From positions 62,001 through 126,000 of the forward strand of contig NZ_JAABOK010000014.1 of NCBI RefSeq assembly GCF_009928525.1: 64,000 nucleotides of DNA, given 5' to 3'. The notes under the pieces are model-generated. The model was not told the origin of the DNA, searched no databases, and saw only the letters and a program-made list of their open reading frames with translations. The DNA is from Chitinophaga solisilvae. GTDB lineage: Bacteria > Bacteroidota > Bacteroidia > Chitinophagales > Chitinophagaceae. The translations under genes and the position numbers were made by a program. This document shows positions 9,601-21,600 of the stretch, in pieces (position 1 is the stretch's first letter; every line of letters begins with the position of its first letter).

Positions 9601-12600
9601 CAGCACTGAGTCCACACCGAGATTCAGAAAGGTTTCATTCGGGTTTATTTCTTTCTCTGACAGATATAATACTTCACCCAGGCTTGCTGATAACTCCTGT
9701 TGTAAACGGGCAATGGAATATGCGGCAGTTATTACCGGTGGCTTTTCGGGCTGTATGACATTCATGGCAGGCGCAGGGGCAGAAATGGATGCAGTTTCCG
9801 GCACGCCGCCATTATACTTTTTCTCCAGTTCTTTTTGCAGCAAGGAGGAGATTTCCCGTAATGTGGGGTGATCATATATTATTATTGCCTGAAGGGAAAG
9901 ACCATACTTTGCATTAATCACCTCTATCCATTCTACGCTCAGAATAGAATCAAGTCCCATTTCAAGGAAGTTTTTCGAAGGATCAAGTGCGGTTGCAGGA
10001 AGATATAAAATCTCGCAAAGGCTTGCTGCCAGTTCTTCCAGTAATACCTGGGTGCTGATAGTGGTCATATTCGTATTTGCTTGTTGTGTAAATGCTGTTT
10101 TGTTTTCTGCAACCGGAAAGGCTGCGCCGGATGCTATACTGTTTTCAGGTACGTCAATCTGCTTTACCTCAGGGATGCCGGCATCCGGCTGCCTGCGCTG
10201 TATTTCCGCGATCCAATACCGTTTGCCCTGAAACGGATACACCGGCAGACTGATACGACGCATGTTTCTGCCGGCATACCATGGCTGCCAGTCTATATTA
10301 TGGCCCTCAGTCCAATATTTCAGCAATTGGTTATATTCCCGGGCATTCAACCAATCTCTGACAGGTAACGTGTCCTTGGCAGTTGAGACTACGGTGTTTC
10401 CCTCGCCATAAAAAATTTCATCCGGTGCACTAAGTCCGCTGATAAACCGGCGGAGTTTATCTGATAGGTTCCTCATCGTTTCAGCGGTAAAGGCCAATCT
10501 GAATGGCATCGCTTCCCGTCCTGTCTGTAGGGTATACGCTATATGAGGGAGTGTATCATCATTTAACTGTTGTGTTGCTATAAACAACACCAACCGCTCT
10601 GCCTGTTGCAGCAGTTCTTCTTTTTGCCTGGCGGACAGCACGATTATAACCGGTAATCCGGTACTGTCAGTGGTTACAGGAGATATATATTCTTCAAGAA
10701 TGACGTGGGCATTGGAACCTCCGGCGCCAAAAGAAGAGATACCCGCGCATCGCGGTATTTCCTGCGTTCTGTCATTGCCCTTCACCACAAGGCGTTCCCA
10801 GGCCGCCAGCTCCCGCTGGACTTTAAACGGACTGTTTTCAAAGTCAATATGCGGATTCAGTACATCTGCGTATAAGGTGGGAGCAAGCTGACGGTGGCGG
10901 AACTGCAGTAATATTTTTGTGATGCCGGCAATGCCTGCAGCACTTTCACAATGCCCTATATTCGATTTAACAGAGCCGATAGCACAAAACTGTTTATCTC
11001 CGGTGAATTGCCTGAATGCGCGGCTCAGCCCTTCTATTTCCACAGGATCTCCCAGCTCCGTGCCGGTACCATGCGCTTCCAAGTAACTGATATTTCTGGG
11101 ATTGACACCGGCGGCATGAAGCGCCTGCAATATGACATGCTGCTGGCTTACCGGATTAGGTACCGTGTAACCGTTTGTTTTTCCGCCATGATTGATAGCC
11201 GTGCCTTTGATGATGCCGTATATGTTATCACCGTCTGCTATAGCGCGGTCCAAAGGCTTCAGCAATACGGCGCCGACACCTTCTGCGGGCACCATGCCAT
11301 CTCCGTCTATTCCGAAGCTTCTGCATTTTCCGTTCAATGCCAGGAATCCTTTTTCACCCAGCAGATTATATTTATACGGATGTACAGAGATATTGACACC
11401 TCCGGCAATGGCCACCTCGCAATCGCCCTGGTATATACTGTTACAGGCAATGTGTATTGCGGTCAGGGAAGAAGAGCACATCGTATCCAGTGCTAAACTG
11501 GGTCCTTTAAAATTGAAGTAATAGGACACCCGGTTGGCAATGGAAGAAATGATATTGATAACTGGCTGCGGGTTACCCTGCAATGCTGCCTCCAATGCCA
11601 GCAGCTGGTATTCCATATAGGAGGCTCCGACAAAAACACCTACTTTTCCGCCGTGTGTCTGCCTGTTTAGTATTTCCGCCGTATATCCTCCATCTTCCAG
11701 CGCTTCATAAACACATTGCAGGAACAACCTTTCCTGTGGATCTATGCGATGGGCTTCGCGGGGAGATATATTAAAAAACAACGGATCAAATCTGTCAATA
11801 TGCTGCAGGAAGCCTCCGTGTTTACTACCGGCCTTTCCCGCTGCGGCCTTACTTTCGTCAAAATTCAGCTGATAATCCCAGCGTTCCACAGGAATCGCTG
11901 TAACGCTGTCTTTTCCGTTACGGAGGTTATCCCAAAGCTGATATATATTTCCGGCGCCGGGATATTTGCCGCCAACACCGATAATGGCAATATCAGTTCT
12001 GCCCGGTGGTATACGGCCAGCAGGTATTTCCGGTTGCGGGACATCGTCTGCTGCCGGAGTACTGATATCGGTATTCCCGGCATTCTCTGACAACAAAGCT
12101 GCCAGTACTTCCTGATAATTATCCGCGAAATATCTGCTCAGTTCCTGCAGGTTACTGAATTCAAAAAACAGTGTCTGCGGCAATGGACCAAAAATCTGCT
12201 TCAGTTGTGCCATCAGTTCAATAATCATCAGGGAGCTGATGCCATATTTTTCCATGGGTGTTTCTTCCCCGATTCTATCTTCAGAGAGGCGCAATGCTTT
12301 GCTTAAAAAAGAACGGAAATAGGCGATTACTTCCTTCCCGGAGACCCGTCTCCTGCCCTCCTCCGGAACAACCTCCGGTGAAGCTTTTTCTGCAGAAAGG
12401 AAAACTGGCAGGATGCTTTCCTTTACTCCATGCATAACAGCTACTTCCCGGTGTTTCGATGCCAGCGCCTGATAAAAGGCTTTTAATCCGGAAGCGGTAT
12501 CCATAGGCATCAGTCCCCACTGCTGATATAACTCCTGCAGTACCACTTCCTTCACGGCTGTTTTCCCATCCTGCCAGAAGGGCCAGTTGACAGACAATAT

Positions 12601-15600
12601 CTTTGTTTTCCGGAACATTTGCAATTGCCGGAAATAATCCCGGTATATGTCTTCAAAAGGATGCCATTTTCCGGAAGATGATTTCCGCGCTGTTATGACC
12701 TGTATTTCCAGTCCTGTTGCTGCCGCTGTGGGAAAAAACACATCACAGTATCCTTCCACTTCCAGTACACGCTGCCACATCTCCGGGTATAGTCCCGGGC
12801 TGCCGGGCATACGCAGTTGCGGATCCCCGTATCGCCACCATCCTTCCAGCAGGCCGAATGTCAGGAGATGGAATACTGACTTACTGCGTAACTCACATAA
12901 CAGCAACACGCCACCTTCCTTCAATGTTCCTGATGTATTTTTCAATACCTGCCGTATATCGCTGGTAGCATGCAATACATTGGCTGCAATTACGATATCA
13001 TACTGCTGTCCGGCTATGGCCTGCCTGGCAGCAGGTTCTTCTGCATTAAACAGCTGACAGGTCAGATAGGGATGTTCAGGACCGTATTCCTTTTCAGCAT
13101 ACAGTAAAAAAGCCTTCGAAATATCGGTGTAGCAATATTCGCCGATACTGTCACGGAAGGGTTTTAGTTTTTTGAAAACCGGCACACTGGTTCCTCCTGT
13201 TCCTGCACCTATCTCCAGTATCCGGAGTGGCTGTCCCGGCTTATTCTTCCGGTGATCTTCGAGACAGGCCACCACACAATCAGCTATTACTTCATTACAA
13301 TAATCAGCTACCTGATTATTCCTGTAAATATTTTCCACCAGCTTCATGGATGAATCCGGAAACATCAGCTGAACTGCGTGTTTCCTTCCGCACAGAATGT
13401 CGGGTAATGCCTTCAGCGTAGCATTTACAAGGATTGCCCGTGCATGCATACCGGGATCATTTTCCCAGGCGGCACATTGCTGTTCCCATGCTGCCCATAG
13501 TGCATCTGCGTCTGGCATTTTACCTGACAACATATAATTTTCCCCATCTGTCTGCAGCAATCCTGCCTGTGTCAACATATGCAGGCTTTCCTTCAGCCAG
13601 CGGTCATACAGGTTGTTCCAGCCTGCATTTGCCTGTAATACTGTTATCGGTTGTCCGCCTTTAAAGAATTGTAACGAATGCAGCTGCAGCAGCAGGAGTT
13701 CCGTCAGCAGCTTTTCCATTTTCTGAATCTGCTGTAAATCCTGCTGACCGGGTGGTTCAGGATATTTCACCTCCTGACGCTGTTCATTGGTATAATGAAG
13801 GGCATATTCATCCATGAAAGCATTCGCGGCAGCGTGATCTGCCTGACCTGCATTGCCGATTGCACCGGCAATAGAAGAAAACAGGATGAATATATCCAGA
13901 TTAAACTCACTGCCCGCCCTGTCCAGATTCACCAAACCGGATACTTTGGTGGCCAGTACCTGTTGCAGTTCTTCATACGTTTTTCTTACGATGAAGTTAT
14001 TCCTCAACAGCCCTGCGCTATGCAAAATACCGTTCAGACGGCCGTACTGATGCCGTATATGTTCAAACAGCGCTGTAACGGCTGCTTCATCACCAATATC
14101 TGTCAGTTTGTATTCCACGGATGCTCCGGCACGCCGCAGCTGTTCTATTTTCTGTAAAGCCTGTTCTCCGGGCGCTGAGCGGGCAACCAGTATAAGGCTG
14201 GCATCTTTTGTATGGTTAACGATTTCTTCTGCAAAGATGAGCCCTATGCCATTCAGTCCGCCTGCAATAAGATAAACGCCGCCATCCTTCCACGGAAGCT
14301 CCTGTACGGTCTGATGGTCCAGCCGGTTCCATCGCCTTACCTGCCGCTGCTCTCCCAGGTACCTGATATGTTTATCACCAGGCTGCATACTGTTTGATTC
14401 GAGTATGTCTGATAATTTTTCTTCCGGGGAGTGGCCATGAATTTCAATCAGCTGACAGGCCAGCCGCTGCTGTTCCTTTTCTGCTGTCTTCAGCAGGCCG
14501 GATAATCCGGCTCCACCTTTTCTCACCATATTGTGGGAAATGAGTACCTGCACCAGTATTTTTTTCCCGACGGCAGCCTTTATCAGATCCTGTATAGCAG
14601 CGAGCGTCTGCCAGGCATAGTCAGTAAATTTTCTACCGGGATGTTCTTCTGCTGACCGCAGCGTTACAAAGGAGATGCCGGCATTCTGCCCAAGGTCTGC
14701 AGGTATTTCAAGATCGCAAGCTATTACCAGGCGCTGCTCCCAGGCCACAACACTACTTTTCAAAGCGGGAACAATTTCCCAGGAAGGATAGAAACATAGC
14801 GTTTCTCGCGCCAGCAGGCTGTCCGTATCTGCCGGAATGGCGGCCGGAGTAACAGACGCAGCAGGTGCGTTATCTTCCGGAATCCAGCAATGTTCCTTTG
14901 CGAAGGGATATCCCGGCAGGCTGATACGCACCGGATGTGCAGCGGGATAGAGTTTATGCCAGGGAAGGTTTTCGCCCTGTGACCATATTGTCAGCAGCTG
15001 ATCGAATTTTCTCCGTTGCATCCATGTTTCGAGCATTATCTCCCGGTCGCCTTCTTCCCGCAGCAGTTGTACAAGTTGCTTATTATCGGTTGCTCCACTG
15101 CGGTACATTCCAGCTCCGTCTTCTCCTTTTTCAAGCAGCTGCAGTTTCTTCCGCAGATCCTTCAGGTTATCCGCCATGAAAGCAGTGCGGTATTTCATGT
15201 AAGACCGGCCTGACAGTAATGTATATACGATACGCGGCATGTCTGCTTCCCGGTAATAACCTTTGTCAATCATTTCACGCAGCCTGCCTGCATATTCCTT
15301 CAGTACATCCGGCGTTTCTGCAGATAAAAGAATCATGTTGGGTATTTCAGGTATGGGCTGCGGGGCAGTCTCAGGGGCAACATATTCTTCCAGTACAATA
15401 TGGGCATTCACGCCACCAAAACCGAAAGTATTGATACCAGCCCGGCGGGGAATTTCTTTCCCTTCCGCATCATACAACTGTTTCCATTCCTCATTCTGCT
15501 GCACAATATAAAACGGGCTGTTGTTCAGTGAAATAAAAGGACTGATGGGATCGGCATGCAGTGTTTTCACCAGTGTTTTATGTTGCAGCTGCAACAGTAC

Positions 15601-18600
15601 TTTTATCACAGATGCCATACCCGATGCCATTTCAGTATGGCCTATATTACTTTTCACTGTGCCGAGTCCGCAATGCCGGGATGTGGCAGCGCCAGCACCG
15701 GTGTCAGCATATAAATTCTTAAACGCAGCTTTGAGCGCATTTACCTCTATCGGATCCCCCAGCTCTGTACCGGTGCCATGCGCTTCTATGTACCCTACTG
15801 AACGTGGGTCTATACCCGCGCGTTTATAAGCATCAGTTGCCACTTCTGCCAGAGCGGTCACTCCGGGAGCAGTAAGTGAATTACCGTGACCTCCGTGATT
15901 TTCCGCAGTACCACGGATAACGCCGTATATGTGATCGCCATCGCGTTCTGCATCTTCCAGGCGTTTCAGTACTATGACAGCTACTCCTTCCCCTCTCACA
16001 TACCCGTTGGCGTTAGCAGAAAAGGTTTTACAGCGGCCGTCAGAGCTGATAAAGCCTCCTTTTGAAAGGCCCATTGCAAATTCAGGCGACAATAATATAT
16101 TCACGCCACCTGCCAGCGCCAGGTTACAGGAGCCATCAGCCAATGTTGTTACGGCTTTGTGAATAGCCACCACGGAGCTGGCGCAGGCTGTTTCGACAGG
16201 TTCACTGGGACCCCGCAGATCCAGCAGATAGCTTAATCTGTTTGGTCCGATAGAGGGTGTTGTACCCGTGGAGAAGTAAGCCTTCATGTCCACCTGCGCA
16301 TCCATCATCATCTTTCTGTACTCCTGAGAACCGATGGCAGTAAAAACGGCTGTTTTACTGCCAGCCAAACTACGAGGATCATAGCCGGCATCTTCAATGG
16401 CATTCCAGGCATACATCATCAGTAACCGCTGATGCGGATCCATATAGGATGCTTCTTCCGGAGAAATATTAAAGAACAGCGGATCGAATTCCTTGATTCC
16501 TTCTATAAATCCGCCCCAGCGCATGGCTTCACCATAAGTTTCCGTATAATCGCGCCAGTTCCATCGTTCTGCGGGTACCTCCGTGATGCAATCCTTTCCT
16601 GCCAGGAGCTGCTCCCATAAAGTCTGTATATCCGGCGACTGCGGAAAACGGCCGCTCATACCGATAACAGCTACCGCAACTGCACCGTTCCGGGAAACAG
16701 CAGCCGGTTGTACAGCAGCCATTGATGTGAAACGTGGCTGTGCTTTTTTATGCTGCGCAACCTTTTCCCTGTTCTCAGGCAGTATCGCTGCGGTTTGCGG
16801 CGTCTCTTGCTGTGCTGCGGCATCAGGGAACAAAACAGTAAACTGTTCCCGGTATTCCACTGCCAGAAAATCAGCGAGATTAAGTAATGTCCTGTATTCG
16901 TAGAATATGGCTGGTGTAATGCCAATATTCCAGATATCATTCAGGCGGTTGGTAAATGCACTGAAAAGAATCGAGTCCAGTCCGCAATCGCTGAAATAGG
17001 TATCCGGCTCCAGGTCAGTGCTACTCATCTTCAGGAGAGCAGCCAGTTCCTGCGTCAGATTAAGCAGTACTTTCCGCACCAATACTGTTGCTTCTTCCAC
17101 TCCAGATGAAGGAGAAGCCGGAAGAGCAGTTGTTTCCGGCTCCTGAACCGGATAATCAGTCCATGCAGCTACTGTTTTTACATAAAAACCTTTCAGCACA
17201 ATACATACTTTTCCATTCTCATCACAAAGGTCAACATCGGCCCGGAACAAGGGGCCCTGCAGGGTTCCGGCGGGATCAGGGCGGGCGGCAGCCCACATTA
17301 CCGGCGTACAGCTGCTGTATATCAGCACTTCATCCAGGAGGTAAGGCAATGCTGATCCCGGAGCGGGCCAGTCAGCTACGTCAGGAAGCAGGTGAAACGC
17401 TCCGGTTGTCTGTAGCGCAGCATCCATTAAAGAAGGGTGCAGCATAAAATCATTCAGATGCGCCTGCAATGCTTCCGGTAAAACAAGCCTGGAAAGTATT
17501 TGCCCCTCTCCTGCGAACAGTTCTGATACTGCCTGCATGCCAGGACCATATGCGAATCCCTTTTCCCGGTATTGCTGATATAGTTTATCTGCCGGGTAAC
17601 GGTTATGGCTAAACTTTTCCGTCAGCGCCGCTATATCATATACAGCAGGAGGCGGCAATTCCCGGATTACAGCGGTCCCCGATGCATACATAACCAGGGT
17701 ATCAGCAGCCTTTTCACTATAACATTCAAATGCCATTTCATTATCACGAACCGGATGCAGTTCCAGCAGTACTTTTTCAGGATTGCCGCCGGCTGTTACC
17801 GGCTGCTGCCAGGTAAGCCCCTTTATACTGATATTTCCGGCAGCACCGGTTGATTGCACTACTGCTTCCCGGATCATCTCCAGGTAGGCCACACCAGGCA
17901 GCAGCAGCCTACCGTGTATTTCATGATCCCGGAAGAAAAACTCCTCTCCTGTAAAAACGCTGCTGAAGCGCTGAGCAGTCAGGGTAGATATATTCTGATG
18001 CAGCAAAGGATGGAGTTCCCTGTATTTAGCTATAGATGCAGGTTCTGTTACCGGGATATCGGTGGTTGCCGGCATCTGTTCTTTTACAAATGGATTTAGC
18101 GAAAGGCTGACTTTATCCGGCTGCATGTCTTTATCATGGTAAAGCAGCGACCAGTCTATCACTTCTCCTTTCACCCATGCTTCCAGCAGCCGGGTGTATT
18201 GCCCGGCTGTTATCCATTGCTTTACAGATGCGATGCTGTCTTCATTAGCAGAAAGGTGTTCAGAACGATGCAGCTTTACCTTTCCTGTATATATATCCTC
18301 ATCCCATATTTCGGCGGTGGCAATAACCGTCAGCTTTTCCAGCAATATGTTTCTGTCATCAGCAATAAATCCTGCTCTTTCCTGCAGGGCATCGCGACCG
18401 GTCTGCAGGGTAAATGCAACGTCTTCAGGCGTGAGAGTTTCATGTGCAGTCAGATAATCCTTCAGTGTGGCAGCTGTCTCCTGCAGCTGTTCCCTGTGCT
18501 GAGCCGACAAAACAATGATTACAGGAACATCCATTTTCTCCTGAGGTTCCGGGATGAATTTTTCAAGTACGATATGGGCATTCGTACCGCTGAACCCGAA

Positions 18601-21600
18601 AGAGCTGACGGCTGCCCGCAGCGGGGTATTGTCCGGAGCTATCCAGGGACGTAATTGTGTATTGACAAAGAAAGGAGATGTTTCAAAGTCGAAATTACGA
18701 TTCGGCCGGTGCATATGCAGCGAAGGTGGCAGTTCTCCATGCAGCATACTCAGTAATACCTTGTGAACACCGGCTACACCTGCAGCAGCAGTAGTGTGTC
18801 CAATATTGCTCTTTACAGATCCGACAGCGCAGAATTGCTGCCTGTCTGTCCGCTCCCGGAAAACTGCGGACAAGGCATTCAGTTCTATGGGATCTCCCAG
18901 CCTGGTCCCTGTGCCATGCATTTCCACATAGGAGATACTTTCCGGATGAATAGCATAGCGGTTATATACTTCTCTTTCTACTTCCTGCTGGCTGTACATA
19001 TTGGGAGCTGTAATCCCCTGCGTTTTGCCATCCTGGTTAATACCTGACCCAAGAATAATACCATAGATATGGTCATGGTCAGCGATGGCATCGCTGAGCC
19101 GTTTCAATACCACAAAACCTGCGCCTTCTCCGGGAACAAATCCGTTGGCATCATCATCGCAGACCTTACATTTCCCGTCAGCGGAGAGCATACCGGCACT
19201 TGACATCTGGATATAGGAAACCGGATTCAGATACAAGGTCACCCCACCCGCCAATGCCATGCTGGTTTCATTCATTTTCAGTGCCTGACAGGCAGCATGG
19301 ATAGCGGTAAGTGAGGAGGAACAGGCTGTATCAACGGTAATTGCCGGTCCTTTAAGATTGAAGAAATAAGCGATACGGCCCGCATAAATAGCATTACTGC
19401 TTCCTGTCAAAAAGGCTGCCTCTCCCTGGGTGGGATATACGCTGGTTCCTGACATTACGCCCAGATAAACACCGCATTTTTTACCATCAAGTGCACTGCG
19501 GTTATACCCGGCATCTCCGAAAGCCAGGTAAGCCTGTTCCAATGCAATACGTTGCTGAGGGTCCATCTTGGATGCTTCTTCCCGGGTAATATTAAAGAAC
19601 AACGGATCAAAACTGTGCGCATCATCAACCATTCCCATCCATTTACAGTAAGTCTTACCATATTGTCCCGGCCAGGGCTGATAATAGCGGCTGATATTCC
19701 ATCGCTCTGCAGCTATTTCCCTTACAGCATTTTTCCCGGCCGCCATATTCTCCCAGAATACATGGAGATCCGGTGCGTCGGGATATCTTCCTGACATACC
19801 AATAATGGCTATACGCTCATCATCATACTGTTTACCTGCCGGTCTGGTATTGTCTGATGGCCTTACAGCTGCTTTTATTTCGCCTGTCGGAATTGCAGCT
19901 GCCGCATTACCGTTACGGCTATCCTGCTGTTCCGCTGTTACTGCCGCAGCGATATGCGGGAAGCCGGCCAGCAAATAATCCGCCAGTTCCCGGATGGTTT
20001 TATAGCTATAAAACAAGGTAGGAGAAAGTTTTAACCCGAATGTCCGGTTGAGCTTATCAGCCAGCGCAGTGAAGCGTACAGAGTCAAATCCATATTCAAA
20101 CAACAGGGCATTTTCAGGCAGTCCGGAAGGCATGCTCCCCAGTAAACCGGTGGCATATTCCTTCAGCAGCTGCCTCAGGTTAACTGCGGCAGTTGCGGGT
20201 TGCGGGCTTCTGACCGTGGTTTCATCCGTACTGACGGCGGCAGGAGGTATTTTAAGCCAGTATTCCGTTTTATCAAATGGATAAACAGACATTCCTGCAT
20301 AAAAATCATGCGCAGCCACTGGGAGGCCGGCGGTATTCCAGCGGGCGCCCTGCAGATACCTGTCAGCAAGTAGCTGTAACAATTGTTTATACTCTTCGCC
20401 GGTCATTTCTGCCGGCGGCTGTAATATACGTGTAACCGTTGCTGTTACATCTTCTCTTTGCGTCATACTTTCCCGGTCAAATGCTGTCTGTTTCACTCCC
20501 CCCGCCTGCAAGGACTTCAGCGTATTTATCATTTGCGGCACACTTTCTGTTACAAAAGCTTCCCGTATATCGAAATGCTCCCTTCCTGCCAGCAATGTTG
20601 CGCTGATGCTGTGCAGGTCAGCATCCGGATGTTCATTCAGCCAGGACAGCAATGCTTCCTTTTTCCGATGAAGGGCAGCGTCTGTTTTGGCAGACAGGCA
20701 AATAAGCTGTTCCCGGAATGCATGTGCCACCGGCCGGTTTATTTGCGGCGCTTCTTCCAGAATAATGTGTGTATTGGTACCTCCGAATCCAAAGGAGCTG
20801 ACACCTGCACGTAATGGTATTTCGTTTCCTGCTTCATCCTGTAAGTGTTTCCATATCAGGTTCTTCTCAACAATATAAAACGGGCTGCTTTCAACAGCTA
20901 TATTATGGTTGGGTGTATGATAATTAAGCTGACCGGGTAGTTCACGGTATTTCATCGCCATCAGTACTTTCACTACCCCTGCAATACCTGCCGCGGATTC
21001 CAGGTGGCCGATGTTGGGTTTTACGGAACCGATACCGCAGTAATGCTGAGCAAGTCCCGACGATGCAGCGCGGTTGAATGCCCTGCATAAGCCTTCCCAT
21101 TCAACCGGATCTCCGAGGGGGGTACCAGTTCCATGCGCTTCAATGTAGCCTATGCTGTCAGCAGAAACACCGGCCCGTCGCATCGCAGAAAGCACTACGT
21201 CAGCCTGTGCATCTGCGTCAGGATATGTCAGGGTACGTACTCTTCCGCCATGGTTTACGGCGCTTCCTTTAATGACGGCATAAATATGATCCCCGTCATT
21301 CAGTGCCCTGTCCAGCGGTTTCAACAAGACAACTCCGGCGCCTTCACTCCGGACATATCCATCTGCTGCGTCATCAAACGCTTTACAGCTACCGGTTGAC
21401 GACAGCATACCAGCCCTTGAAAAGGAAATATGCCGTGCAGGTGTCAGCATCAGACTGATACCTCCGGCCAGTGCCATTTCGCATTCTCCGGTACATATTC
21501 CTTGTACTGCCAGATGAATAGCATGCAATGAACTCGCACATGCCGTATCAACCGGCAGGCTTGGCCCTTTCAGGTTAAAGAACCAGGAAACGCGGTTGGG

